Shown here in pieces: positions 15,834-23,744 of a stretch of 40,614 bases of DNA. The notes under the pieces are model-generated. The model was not told where the DNA came from. It worked only from the letters and a program-made list of their open reading frames with translations, and searched no databases. Both the position numbers and the translations under genes were made by a program. The stretch covers positions 1 through 40,614 of the forward strand of contig NZ_FOLV01000034.1 in the NCBI RefSeq assembly GCF_900112415.1, in the 5' to 3' direction. Each line of letters begins with the position of its first letter. Position 1 is the first letter of the stretch. The stretch is from Bacillus sp. 491mf (GTDB lineage: Bacteria > Bacillota > Bacilli > Bacillales > Bacillaceae_G).

Positions 15834-17003
15834 TTATACGGTATGTGTGCCTCGTTCTATCCAACTGTACATGTATTGCTCATCTTCCATATCATGTGCA
15901 TCTTTTATAATGCGTAGTGGACGGAATGTATCAATCATAACCGCTAGTTCGATTGTCTCCTTTTTACCAAGGCTAGCTTCTGTTTTCCCAGGGTGTGGTC
16001 CATGTGGAATACCGCTCGGATGAAGCGTAATAGACCCTTCCTCTACCCCTTTTCTGCTCATAAAGTTGCCTTCTACATAATAGAGCACCTCATCACTATT
16101 TACATTACTATGGTAATACGGTGCCGGAATTGCTTCTGGATGATAATCATATAGACGCGGAACGAATGAGCACACAACAAAGTTATGTCCCTCAAATGTT
16201 TGGTGTACTGGCGGCGGCTGATGAATGCGTCCTGTAATTGGCTCAAAATCCTCAATATTAAATACCCATGGATATAAGTGCCCATCCCATCCTACAACAT
16301 CCAAAGGATGATGCTGCAAAACATGTTTATGCATATATCCTCTCGATTTTGTCATCACAACAAACTCACCTTTTTCATCGTACGTTTCCAACGTCTCAGG
16401 ACCACGAATATCACGCTCACAAAACGGACTATGTTCTAACAATTGTCCGTACTCATTGCGGTAATTACGCGGTGTTGTAATTTGACTATTTGCTTCAACA
16501 ACGAGAAATTTCGATTCTCCCGCTTCAGGCATTACACGGTAGATCGTACCGATTGGAATAATAATATAATCTCCTTTTCGATAGTGAATCGTGCCGAACA
16601 TTGTCTCGATTTTTCCAGACCCATAATGAACAAATAGCATCTCATCTCCATCGCCATTGCGATAAAAATAGTCCATTTTTCCCGCCCCGTTTACAACCCC
16701 AATTCGTAAGTCTTCATTTCCTAATAGAAAATTCCTTCCGTTCACGGCATCTCCTATTTTTCTATATTCTTTCGTTCGAAAATGACGATGCGCTAACGCT
16801 ACATCTTCTTCATATTGCAATTGACAAGACCGCGCTAAAGAAGCATGCCCAACTTCTGTTGGCATGTAATGGTGATACAAAATAGATTGCGTACCAGAAA
16901 AACCTTTCGTCCCCATAACTTGCTCACGATAGAGCGTTCCGTCTTGTTTACGAAACTGTACATGTCGTTTACGAGGAAGTTCCCCCATGCGACGATAATA
17001 CAT
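15834..17003 (-). CDS. hmgA: Homogentisate 1,2-dioxygenase
   Basis: 389-residue iron enzyme that opens the ring of homogentisate to maleylacetoacetate in tyrosine breakdown. Family segments with iron ligands are visible: HSNVNSDEVLYYVEGNF and HPSGIPHGPHPG in the C-terminal cupin, and GWDGHLYPWVFNIEDFEP before them. The ATG at 17003 has GGGGG 6 bases upstream; the ATG two codons earlier is too close to it. The start overlaps the end of the upstream hydrolase gene by 35 bases, so the two are translationally coupled. Third gene of the operon. Confidence 0.93.
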   Translation of the reverse strand: MYYRRMGELPRKRHVQFRKQDGTLYREQVMGTKGFSGTQSILYHHYMPTEVGHASLARSCQLQYEEDVALAHRHFRTKEYRKIGDAVNGRNFLLGNEDLRIGVVNGAGKMDYFYRNGDGDEMLFVHYGSGKIETMFGTIHYRKGDYIIIPIGTIYRVMPEAGESKFLVVEANSQITTPRNYRNEYGQLLEHSPFCERDIRGPETLETYDEKGEFVVMTKSRGYMHKHVLQHHPLDVVGWDGHLYPWVFNIEDFEPITGRIHQPPPVHQTFEGHNFVVCSFVPRLYDYHPEAIPAPYYHSNVNSDEVLYYVEGNFMSRKGVEEGSITLHPSGIPHGPHPGKTEASLGKKETIELAVMIDTFRPLRIIKDAHDMEDEQYMYSWIERGTHTV

Positions 17004-17928
17004 GCTCATCCCCCGCTTTCTTTTCTGCTTTTACCGTATTACGCAATGTCCCTAAACTAGTAATGTTTAACTCTACCACATCGCCGTCTTTCAGCCATCT
17101 CTCTATTCCAAGCTCTAAAATACAGCCGCTTCCAACCGTACCAGAACCAAGTATATCTCCTGGATACAGCGTAACACCTTGAGATGCTCGTTCAATCATT
17201 TCAGCAAACGTATAATAAATATCTTGAAAATTACCTTTCGACCATTGTTCGCCATTAATATGAGCTGTCATTTCTAAATTGTAACGATCCTCATTTCGAT
17301 ATATGTCTAACTCATCTTTCGTCACAATATACGGCCCAAGCGATGTAGAAAAGTCCTTTCCTTTTGCTGGTCCAAGGCCGACCTTCATTTCATGCGCTTG
17401 TAAATCTCTAGCGCTCCAATCATTCATAATACAATATCCAAAAATATATTCATGAGCTTGCCCTTGCGAAATATTTTTACCTTCTTTTCCAATGACACAA
17501 GCAATCTCTAATTCATAGTCAAGTTTCTTCGTTGCATTCGGACAAATAACAGCTTCTTCCGGTCCAATCACAGCGCGATGATTCGTAAAATAAAAAACAG
17601 GAATCTCATACCACTCCGGAACAATATCTAAACCGCGGCGACCCCGCGCCGTTTTTACATGTTGTTCAAATGCATAAAAATCACGGATACTTCCTGGGTT
17701 TGGTAAAGGTGCACAAAGCTCTACATCCGCAACATGATAAATACCACTCTCTGGCGTACCAATCTTACTGATGATTTCCATATATTCATCGGATTTCTCT
17801 AAAAAAGAAATCATTGTGGACGGAAGCGCCCCCAGGCTTGCCGTATGCATATCAATAACTTTGTCACCTTCAAGCCAACCAGCTCGCATTTCTTGTGAAG
17901 GAAGACGAAATGTAATAAACTTCATCAT
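16969..17928 (-). CDS. Fumarylacetoacetase (FAA hydrolase family)
   Basis: 319-residue FAH-superfamily enzyme, expected to split fumarylacetoacetate into fumarate and acetoacetate. It shows DYELEIACVIGKEG, the family motif NDWSARDLQAHEM, GPAKGKDFSTSLGP and PGDILGSGTVGSGCILE, with acidic metal ligands in the first and last of these. It is shorter than animal FAH (about 420), as usual in bacteria. GAGGAG precedes the ATG at 17928. It lies between hpd and hmgA, overlapping the latter, which supports the tyrosine-pathway assignment over other FAH roles. Confidence 0.88.
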   Translation of the reverse strand: MMKFITFRLPSQEMRAGWLEGDKVIDMHTASLGALPSTMISFLEKSDEYMEIISKIGTPESGIYHVADVELCAPLPNPGSIRDFYAFEQHVKTARGRRGLDIVPEWYEIPVFYFTNHRAVIGPEEAVICPNATKKLDYELEIACVIGKEGKNISQGQAHEYIFGYCIMNDWSARDLQAHEMKVGLGPAKGKDFSTSLGPYIVTKDELDIYRNEDRYNLEMTAHINGEQWSKGNFQDIYYTFAEMIERASQGVTLYPGDILGSGTVGSGCILELGIERWLKDGDVVELNITSLGTLRNTVKAEKKAGDEHVLSSHGGTSS

Positions 17929-17950
17929 TTTCTCTCCTCGCTTAAAAAGT

Positions 17951-17995
17951 AAAGCGCGGGAGGAAGGAGCATCTCTCCTAACCATTACCCCGCTC
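17951..17995 (-). other. Hairpin between hpd and the FAH gene
   Basis: On the minus strand GCGGGG...CCCGC encloses AGGAG-AGATG-CTCCT, followed by GCTTTACTTTTT. It may be a partial terminator lowering downstream expression or an mRNA-processing site. Confidence 0.5.
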
Positions 17996-18018
17996 TAACA
18001 GGCAGTAAAATTTTCATT

Positions 18019-19137
18019 TTACAGATTTCCGCGACGCGCCTGTTCTCTTTCAATCGATTCGAATAACGCTTTAAAATTACCTTCTCCAAATCCCCTTGAT
18101 CCTTTACGCTGAATAATCTCAATAAATAAAGTTGGACGATCCACAATTGGCTTCGTGAAAATTTGTAATAAGTACCCTTCATCATCACGATCCACAAGAA
18201 TTTTTAGGTCTTTTAATTTTTCAATCTCTTCATCAATTTGACCAACACGTGCTGTCAACTCTTCATAATACGTATCTGGCGTATCTAAAAATTCGACGCC
18301 ATTTGTACGCAGCGCAGAAACAGTTTTTACAATATCATTCGTTAATAATGCAAGATGTTGTACACCTGCTCCGTTATAGAACTCTAAATACTCCTGAATT
18401 TGTGATTTTCTTTTTCCATCTGCCGGTTCATTAATTGGAAACTTAATACGGCTTCCATTTGTCATTACTTTCGACATTAATGCAGAATACTCCGTACTAA
18501 TATCATCATCGTCAAAATGAATCATTTGTTTAAAGCCCATTACATTTTCGTAATAACTTACCCATTCTTCCATTTTTTCTACGTTTCCAACAACATGATC
18601 AACAGCAACTAAACCTGTTTCTTCCACCGGAACAGTAGATGTAAATGGTTCATATCCTGGCATAAACGCACCCTTATAATTCTTTCTTTCTACAAGTGTA
18701 TGAATCGTATCACCGTATGTGCCAATGACCGCTTTTTTTAGAGTTCCATGTTCATCAGATAGCTCTTCTGGCGGGGCAATCGCAACTGCTCCACGCTTTA
18801 CAGCTTCTGTATATGCTTTCTCTACATCTTCTACTAGAAGTGCTACATCTTTTACTCCATCACCGTGCTGTTTTACAAATTCAGCAATACGGCTATTTGT
18901 ATTCAAAGCACCTGACACAACAAAACGCATATTTTTCTGTACAAGTACGTAAGATACTTTATCTCGATTTCCTGTTTCTAAACCAGAATATGCAGCTATG
19001 CTAAATCCAAATGCTCTTGCAAGGTAATAACTCGTTTGTTTTGCATTACCAACATAAAATTCTAAATGGTCAACATCACGTACTGGAAAAAAATCCTCCA
19101 TTTGTGCCGCTAAATCTTCCATGGACTTTTGTTTCAT
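18019..19137 (-). CDS. hpd: 4-hydroxyphenylpyruvate dioxygenase
   Basis: 372-residue iron enzyme of the vicinal-oxygen-chelate fold that turns 4-hydroxyphenylpyruvate into homogentisate. The C-terminal domain holds the 2-His-1-Glu iron site: His in VAVDHVVGNV, His in GAGVQHLALLTNDI and Glu in PTLFIEIIQRKGSRGFGEGNF; the last stretch also holds the C-terminal helix typical of the family. The ATG at 19137 follows GAGGAAG. First gene of the tyrosine-degradation operon hpd-fah-hmgA. A cre-like site lies 50-65 bases upstream. Confidence 0.96.
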   Translation of the reverse strand: MKQKSMEDLAAQMEDFFPVRDVDHLEFYVGNAKQTSYYLARAFGFSIAAYSGLETGNRDKVSYVLVQKNMRFVVSGALNTNSRIAEFVKQHGDGVKDVALLVEDVEKAYTEAVKRGAVAIAPPEELSDEHGTLKKAVIGTYGDTIHTLVERKNYKGAFMPGYEPFTSTVPVEETGLVAVDHVVGNVEKMEEWVSYYENVMGFKQMIHFDDDDISTEYSALMSKVMTNGSRIKFPINEPADGKRKSQIQEYLEFYNGAGVQHLALLTNDIVKTVSALRTNGVEFLDTPDTYYEELTARVGQIDEEIEKLKDLKILVDRDDEGYLLQIFTKPIVDRPTLFIEIIQRKGSRGFGEGNFKALFESIEREQARRGNL

Positions 19138-19188
19138 AACTTCCTCATCCCCCTGCAATATAATTTTCTAATTTCTTCTCCCAAAAAA

Positions 19189-19202
19189 CGAAAACGCTTC
19201 CA
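19189..19202 (-). promoter_or_regulatory. cre-like CcpA site upstream of hpd
   Basis: TGGAAGCGTTTTCG on the minus strand agrees with the cre consensus TGNAARCGNWWWCA at 13 of 14 positions. It lies between a TTGACA (about 19247-19252) and the hpd start, where CcpA binding would block transcription. This fits glucose repression of amino-acid catabolism (inference). Confidence 0.65.
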
Positions 19203-19214
19203 ATTACGAGTAAA

Positions 19215-19239
19215 AAAACAAACCGCACCGCAATTTGTT
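19215..19239. repeat. Inverted repeat in the hpd promoter region
   Basis: AAACAAA and TTTGTTT flank an 11-base centre that holds CCGCACCGCA. It lies directly downstream of the TTGACA -35-like hexamer on the minus strand, which makes it a possible operator for a pathway-specific regulator. Confidence 0.4.
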
Positions 19240-19380
19240 TTTGTCAATTTTAAATCTTCTGTCTTTTCCGTCAAATACCTTCCTTTTTCTCACATAGAAA
19301 ATTCGACTTTTTTCTATCCATCCCATACGAATTAACATTTCCCCCACTATATAAACCCATCTTGCTTTTTCATCGTCTAA

Positions 19381-19518
19381 GTCACTGATATGTAAAACAA
19401 AGCATGACCCGTACTCGCTTTCTCCCTTTGTTTTAAACATTGCGTGCAGCAGAAAAAGGAACTTACCGCCTCTATGCATGTCCAAATGTGCTCATCCTCC
19501 TAAGAAAGTTTTATGTCG
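19381..19518 (-). repeat. Dispersed repeat family, copy C
   Basis: On the minus strand, GATGAGCACATTTGGACATG followed by CATAGAGGC corresponds to GGCGAGAGCATTTGGCCATG and TATAGGGGC of copy A (33961-34120), and ATGTTTAAAACAAAGGGAGA corresponds to the matching part of copies A and D. An open frame of 93 codons (19485 down to 19204) runs through it, but it has no ribosome binding site and covers the hpd promoter, so I do not call it a gene. Confidence 0.65.
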
Positions 19519-19550
19519 TTTTTTATTTGCTCTGACATAATAGTACAACA

Positions 19551-19575
19551 AAAAAAGACTTCGTTTTCCGAAGTC
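19551..19575 (-). terminator. Terminator of the three-peptide cluster
   Basis: GACTTCG (19557-19563) and CGAAGTC (19569-19575) with an A-run at 19550-19556, giving a T-run on the minus strand. Confidence 0.85.
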
Positions 19576-19611
19576 CCTCTTTTCTCTCACGTCCAAAATT
19601 ATCTACTTAAA

Positions 19612-19722
19612 TTATACTAACGCACTTGATAGAAACATAATTAATGTTGTTAAAGCCATTGCTACTCCTGCTGATCCTAATAAATCCACTTTTGTTAATT
19701 GTAATACTTCTTTGTTTTCCAT
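19612..19722 (-). CDS. Tiny membrane peptide 1 of a tandem trio
   Basis: 36-residue peptide: MENKEVLQLTKVDLLGSAG, then the hydrophobic AMALTTLIMFLSSALV up to the stop. The short charged N-terminus and one hydrophobic helix predict a single-span membrane peptide. AAAAGGAG lies about 11 bases before the ATG. It is about 75% identical to the two genes upstream, with DNA similarity extending into the ribosome-binding region, so the cluster arose by tandem duplication. It is last in the cluster, before a terminator. I know no named family; a leaderless bacteriocin, a signalling peptide or a regulator of a membrane protein are all possible. Confidence 0.8.
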   Translation of the reverse strand: MENKEVLQLTKVDLLGSAGVAMALTTLIMFLSSALV

Positions 19723-19812
19723 TATCCTCATTCTCCTTTTAATAGATTTCTATATGTAACTTGCACTTTGTAATAGTTTTCCGCTCTACTTCCTATACAA
19801 AATTGCTTTAAA

Positions 19813-19923
19813 TTATACTAACGCACTTGCAAGAAATACGATGAATGCTGTTAATACCGCTGCTGCTCCCGCTGATCCTAATAAGTCCGTTTTTGTTAGT
19901 TGTAATACTTCTTTGTTTTCCAT
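19813..19923 (-). CDS. Tiny membrane peptide 2 of a tandem trio
   Basis: 36 residues: MENKEVLQLTKTDLLGSAGA, then AAVLTAFIVFLASALV. The layout is the same as in the flanking copies: a hydrophilic start with LTK-x-DLLGS, then a C-terminal hydrophobic helix ending in LV. AAAAGGAGAATGAAAACA precedes the ATG. Differences from copy 1 are mostly hydrophobic-for-hydrophobic changes, which shows selection for a membrane segment and supports a real product. Confidence 0.8.
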   Translation of the reverse strand: MENKEVLQLTKTDLLGSAGAAAVLTAFIVFLASALV

Positions 19924-19974
19924 TGTTTTCATTCTCCTTTTATAAGATGTATATATTCCGCTCGTTTTTTACAA

Positions 19975-20085
19975 TTAAACTAAAACACTTGATAAAAATA
20001 CGATTAGTGCCGTTAATGTTGCCGCCGCTCCTACTGATCCTAGTAAATCCATTTTTGTTAGTTGTAATACTTCTCTATTTTCCAT
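19975..20085 (-). CDS. Tiny membrane peptide 3 of a tandem trio
   Basis: 36 residues: MENREVLQLTKMDLLGSVGA, then AATLTALIVFLSSVLV. First gene of the cluster, about 100 bases downstream of the TGTAAC-repeat operator. AAAAAGGAG precedes the ATG. The pattern TK-x-D-x-x-G...A-x-x-LT-x-x-I also occurs in the plus-strand peptides at 35143 and 36396 (NKFDY-x-GL...A-x-LLT-x-x-I), so all five may be one family. Confidence 0.8.
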   Translation of the reverse strand: MENREVLQLTKMDLLGSVGAAATLTALIVFLSSVLV

Positions 20086-20171
20086 TGTTCTCATTCTCCT
20101 TTTTTTATAAGTATTTATATGTAATTAAAATTTATGTCATCTCTAAGAAATAGTTTGTTCAAAGTTTTTAA

Positions 20172-20223
20172 ATTAACGTTACATTTAAGTAACAACTGTA
20201 ACGTTTGTAACATTAATGTAACA
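20172..20223 (-). promoter_or_regulatory. GTTAC/TGTAAC multi-repeat operator upstream of the peptide trio
   Basis: On the minus strand four direct GTTAC units are spaced 11, 9 and 9 bases apart and are followed by an inverted GTAAC. The last pair reads TTACT-N4-TGTAA, close to the TTACA-N4-TGTAA box at 34.4-36.2 kb. It lies about 90-140 bases upstream of the first peptide gene. The promoter hexamers behind it are poor (TAAATT-like -10), as expected for an activated promoter. Confidence 0.6.
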
Positions 20224-20320
20224 TAACTATTTTATTTAAGCAATAGCTCTATGAATTTATTACAATTTTTTTTAGGAATCTTTAATACTATTATTGCTTT
20301 CTAATATATATGTAATAGTA

Positions 20321-20422
20321 GCGACATATAAGTCGCTACTATGCGCAGCCAGATGGCCTCGTCCACCTTTTAAAAAGAAAGAAGGCCTTTATGTCGGTGT
20401 TTTAACTTGCGTATATATAGTA
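20321..20422 (-). repeat. Dispersed repeat family, copy B (internally deleted)
   Basis: Both ends match copy A (33961-34120): TACTATATATACGC at one end, CTTTCTTTTT-AAAAGGTGGACGAG in the middle, and AGCGACTTATATGTCGC at the other, while the centre of copy A is missing. It contains GTAGCGAC/GTCGCTAC arms (20318-20341). The outer end adjoins and probably contributes the -10 region of the HAD gene. Confidence 0.65.
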
Positions 20423-20447
20423 TGATGGAAACAAAGAGGTGAGCACT

Positions 20448-21317
20448 TTGAAATTAATCGCACTTGATATGGATGGCACACTGTTATCATCCAATCTAGA
20501 AATCTCCAATGAAAACTTGGAAGCAATCCGAAATGCTGAAGAAGCAGGACACATCGTTATGATTTGTTCTGGTAGAGCCAAAGAAGATATTTTAAAACTA
20601 CTTGAGCAATATCAATTATCCCTTCCACTAGGTGCTAGTAATGGGGCAGTAGTATACGCTGATGGAAAGGTCATTCACTCACGTACTTTAAAGAAAGAAA
20701 AAGTATATGAAATTGCCAAGCAACTCGAAGCGGAGAAGTTTCCGTATAAACTCTATACAAACAAAGGTGTGTATGCACCGTATAATTGGAAAGAACAAGT
20801 TACAAAGTCTTTTCAACTAAATGAAGAGTCTCTTGACATTACAATTGAAGAAATTGAACGAATTACCGAAAAGCAACTAAAGGCTAACTTAATTACAACA
20901 TTCCAAAGTATTGAAGATGTAATATCCGATTCAACTATTGAAATTTCAAAATTCTTCATCCTTACATTCAATAAAGATAATCGTACACAATTGCTACAAT
21001 CATTAGAAAAAGATGACGCAGTGATGGTGACTGCATCTGCTCCAACAAACTTAGAAATTATGGACAAACACGGCCATAAAGGCACCGGATTACAGGAGAT
21101 GGCAAAATATTTTCATATCCCTTTACAAGATACAATTGCCATTGGGGATAATTTTAATGATGTACCAATGCTAGAGGTAGCAGGTTTATCGATTGCAATG
21201 GGAAATGCAGAAGCTGCCGTAAAAAATTTATGTGATGTTGTTACGTTGACAAATAATGAAAACGGCGTTGCTTATGCAATTGAGCGGTATGTATTAGAAA
21301 CAACCCTACAAAAATAA
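20448..21317 (+). CDS. Cof-type HAD phosphatase
   Basis: 289-residue haloacid-dehalogenase phosphatase of the Cof/YkrA type (HAD-IIB with a C2 cap). Motif I is KLIALDMDGTLL (nucleophile Asp7, Asp9), motif II ICSGRA, motif III/IV the conserved Lys of GHKGTGL with IGDNFNDVPML. Such enzymes remove phosphate from sugar phosphates, flavin or pyridoxal-type cofactors; the substrate cannot be told from sequence. The start is TTG at 20448, 8 bases behind AGAGGTG; a GTG at 20439 lies inside that site. Confidence 0.9.
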   Translation: MKLIALDMDGTLLSSNLEISNENLEAIRNAEEAGHIVMICSGRAKEDILKLLEQYQLSLPLGASNGAVVYADGKVIHSRTLKKEKVYEIAKQLEAEKFPYKLYTNKGVYAPYNWKEQVTKSFQLNEESLDITIEEIERITEKQLKANLITTFQSIEDVISDSTIEISKFFILTFNKDNRTQLLQSLEKDDAVMVTASAPTNLEIMDKHGHKGTGLQEMAKYFHIPLQDTIAIGDNFNDVPMLEVAGLSIAMGNAEAAVKNLCDVVTLTNNENGVAYAIERYVLETTLQK

Positions 21318-21413
21318 GCCAAGTACGATAGGCTATTCAGCAAAGATAATTACTTTATTCTCTGACGGGAAGGTATTTTTTCTTTTCACACTGGAGGATA
21401 AAACAACTCGAAT

Positions 21414-21569
21414 TTTATAAAGTGAAACTTTAATCAGTGGGGGATTCATCCCCCACTGATTATTAGTTGAACCAATCGGGCTTTTACGGACAGTTATCCC
21501 CACCTATCTTCTTCGATTCTCTCTCAATCTTGAGGTGGGGGTCTTACTGCCCACGAATAGCGGGATAAA
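21414..21569 (+). repeat. Full-length bcr1 element (156 bp)
   Basis: Begins TTTATAAAGTGAAACTTTAA and ends TAGCGGGATAAA, so TTTAT is present in inverse orientation at both ends. Inside are the hairpin AATCAGTGGGGGAT/ATCCCCCACTGATT and CCAATCGGGCTTTTACGG. Length and TTTAT ends fit the published bcr1 repeat, a mobile-like element of the B. cereus group. It sits between the HAD gene and the hairpin at 21584-21623. Confidence 0.92.
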
Positions 21570-21583
21570 TCCTTATCTTTTAA

Positions 21584-21623
21584 CAAAAATTGGACAGGGA
21601 ATGTACTCCCTGTCCAATTTTTG
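21584..21623 (+). terminator. Perfect 17-bp terminator hairpin
   Basis: CAAAAATTGGACAGGGA (21584-21600) pairs perfectly with TCCCTGTCCAATTTTTG (21607-21623). It is probably the terminator of the HAD gene, now separated from it by the bcr1 insertion. Confidence 0.88.
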
Positions 21624-21734
21624 TCTTCTAGAGAACAATCCTTGTTTCATGCTAAAATAAAAATAACTTATAAATGACACAGCCCACTATCATTCTTCAT
21701 TACAACTGTGTGTATACAAAAGGGGATTTTCTAC

Positions 21735-23606
21735 ATGTTGACATTATATTCTCAGACAAAAAACTTTATATTGTCAAAACTTGACTTCATTATTTTTACC
21801 GTTTTCCTTTTATGGAAACTAAACTTATTTTACAGCGTATTTTTGGCTGAACCACAAGAAATTACAATACGCATTACTTTCTTTGAAATCGTACTCGTTC
21901 TTCCAATTATTCATTTATTTTCGAAAAAATGGCGGATTATTTCTATAATTACACTAGATTTTCTGTTTAGTCTATTATTGCTATCTAACGCCATTTATTA
22001 TCGCTACTTTCATGATTTACTCTCTATCAGCTTAATTAAACAATTTGGGCAAGTATCTGATTTAACGGACAGTATTTGGACATTGATTGAAGGAAAAGAT
22101 ATTATTTATTTCCTCGATATCTTCCTATTGATTTTCGTCTATGTCATTATGATTCGAAAAGACTTATTCCAATACTCTAAAAGTATTATCGTTCACGCAA
22201 TTGTATTCCTCGTAATTGCACTGCTTGTCTTATTTCCGCTACGAGAGAAGTACACATACGTGAAAGAATCAAACATTACAACGGCTCGCTTTTCGAATTC
22301 GTGGGTTGCAGATCATCTAGGGATTATAAATTACCACGTTTTCGATATTTATAAATATATAAATACCATGATTTTAAAAGAAGATGTCTCTAAAGAAGAA
22401 ATAAACAATATAAACACATGGTTTCACGAACAAAATAAAGAAATTGTAAAAGGAGTACAGTTTGGAAAAGCAAAAGGACAAAATGTAATTCTCATTCAAG
22501 CTGAATCTTTGCAAAACTTTGTTATCGATTTAACTGTCAATGGACAAGAAATTACTCCAAACTTAAATCGCTTTAAAAGGGAGAGTACTTACTTCCCAAA
22601 TTTCTTTGATCAGACCGACCAAGGAAGAACGTCAGATGGTGAATTTACATCATTAGTTTCCATGCATCCATCTCGATTTAATGGGAGTATTTACTTTAAC
22701 TTCGCTGATAATACATTCGAAGGATTACCATTTATTTTAGATGAACACGGTTACGCTACACTTTCAGCCCATGGATATGAAGGCGGATTTTGGAATCGAG
22801 CGTTTATGCATCGTAACTTAGGATTCCAACAATCTATGTTTGCAAAAGATCTTCAACCTGGGGAACAAATTGGCTGGGGTATATCAGATATGGATTTTCT
22901 AAATCAAATGGGGGATCAATTACCAAAGTTGAAACAACCTTTCTTTAGTTTCTTAATTACATTAACAAATCACCATCCATTTGAAATACCGCCTCAGCAT
23001 AGGGAGTTACAACTAGGCGACCTAGAAAATACATTAATGGGGAACTACCTTCATTCCGTTCACTATATTGATCAAACATTAGGTGTTTTTATTAAAAAAC
23101 TGAAAGAAACAGGTTTATATGATTCTTCTATTCTTGCCATTTACGGAGACCATGATGCTGGATTACCTCCAGAAGAACTAGATAAGATTAAATTACAACA
23201 AAAATTCGATCGTCAATATGATAAAGTTCCTTTCCTTGTTCATAGTGTGAAATTAAATAAGCAACAAGGTAAAATTGATGAACGAGCAAGCGGTCATTTA
23301 GATATTACACCAACGATTCTATACTTATTAGGTATTGAACAAAATGATAAATATTTCTTAGGACAACCTTTATTTGATCAAAACGTTGAAAATCATTACG
23401 TCCCATTTCGAGATGGCTCGTTTGCAAAAGGTGATTATATCTTTTTAAATAAACACGGATCATTTGACAAAGGCGAAGTATGGAACTTCAAAACTGGAGA
23501 CAAAGTAAAGGCATTGTCAGAAAAAGATTTCGAAAAAGCAAATAAAAGATTAATAACTTCCGATTTATTTTTGGAAGGGAATTTAATTACGAAATTAAAA
23601 AAATAA
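21735..23606 (+). CDS. LtaS-family glycerolphosphate transferase (lipoteichoic acid synthase-like)
   Basis: 623-residue membrane enzyme with five N-terminal membrane segments (to about residue 180) and an extracellular sulfatase-like domain. Catalytic Thr299 lies in DQGRTSDGEF; other metal or substrate residues are visible in LIQAESLQNF, LTNHHPFE and YGDHDAG. The size matches LtaS, which polymerises glycerolphosphate from phosphatidylglycerol onto a glycolipid outside the cell. B. cereus strains carry several paralogues (synthase and primase types), and I cannot tell which this is. AAAGGGGA 9 bases upstream places the ATG. A strong terminator follows. Confidence 0.9.
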   Translation: MLTLYSQTKNFILSKLDFIIFTVFLLWKLNLFYSVFLAEPQEITIRITFFEIVLVLPIIHLFSKKWRIISIITLDFLFSLLLLSNAIYYRYFHDLLSISLIKQFGQVSDLTDSIWTLIEGKDIIYFLDIFLLIFVYVIMIRKDLFQYSKSIIVHAIVFLVIALLVLFPLREKYTYVKESNITTARFSNSWVADHLGIINYHVFDIYKYINTMILKEDVSKEEINNINTWFHEQNKEIVKGVQFGKAKGQNVILIQAESLQNFVIDLTVNGQEITPNLNRFKRESTYFPNFFDQTDQGRTSDGEFTSLVSMHPSRFNGSIYFNFADNTFEGLPFILDEHGYATLSAHGYEGGFWNRAFMHRNLGFQQSMFAKDLQPGEQIGWGISDMDFLNQMGDQLPKLKQPFFSFLITLTNHHPFEIPPQHRELQLGDLENTLMGNYLHSVHYIDQTLGVFIKKLKETGLYDSSILAIYGDHDAGLPPEELDKIKLQQKFDRQYDKVPFLVHSVKLNKQQGKIDERASGHLDITPTILYLLGIEQNDKYFLGQPLFDQNVENHYVPFRDGSFAKGDYIFLNKHGSFDKGEVWNFKTGDKVKALSEKDFEKANKRLITSDLFLEGNLITKLKK

Positions 23607-23614
23607 AAGATTTT

Positions 23615-23661
23615 AAAATAACAAGTACTCTTTTCATTTTGGAAAGAGTGCTTGTTATTTT
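23615..23661 (+). terminator. Terminator after the LtaS-family gene
   Basis: A 19-bp stem with one G-U pair: AAAATAACAAGTACTCTTT (23615-23633) and its partner (23643-23661), ending in TTTT. Confidence 0.9.
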
Positions 23662-23744
23662 ATATGCGATGACACGCTACATATATAAATCCACATTGCA
23701 AAACATTTTCTTTTAGGTAAGAGATATCGTGCGTGCATGGATGT

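Noticed and set aside
15688-16023. 111-codon plus-strand ORF over the hmgA end
   Set aside because: It mixes the hairpin element with antisense of hmgA; its protein-like look comes from the symmetry of the stems.
19204-19485. 93-codon minus-strand ORF upstream of hpd
   Set aside because: It has no ribosome binding site, lies across the repeat copy C and the hpd promoter with the cre site, and homologous stretches in copies A and D contain stops; treated as a repeat-derived frame.
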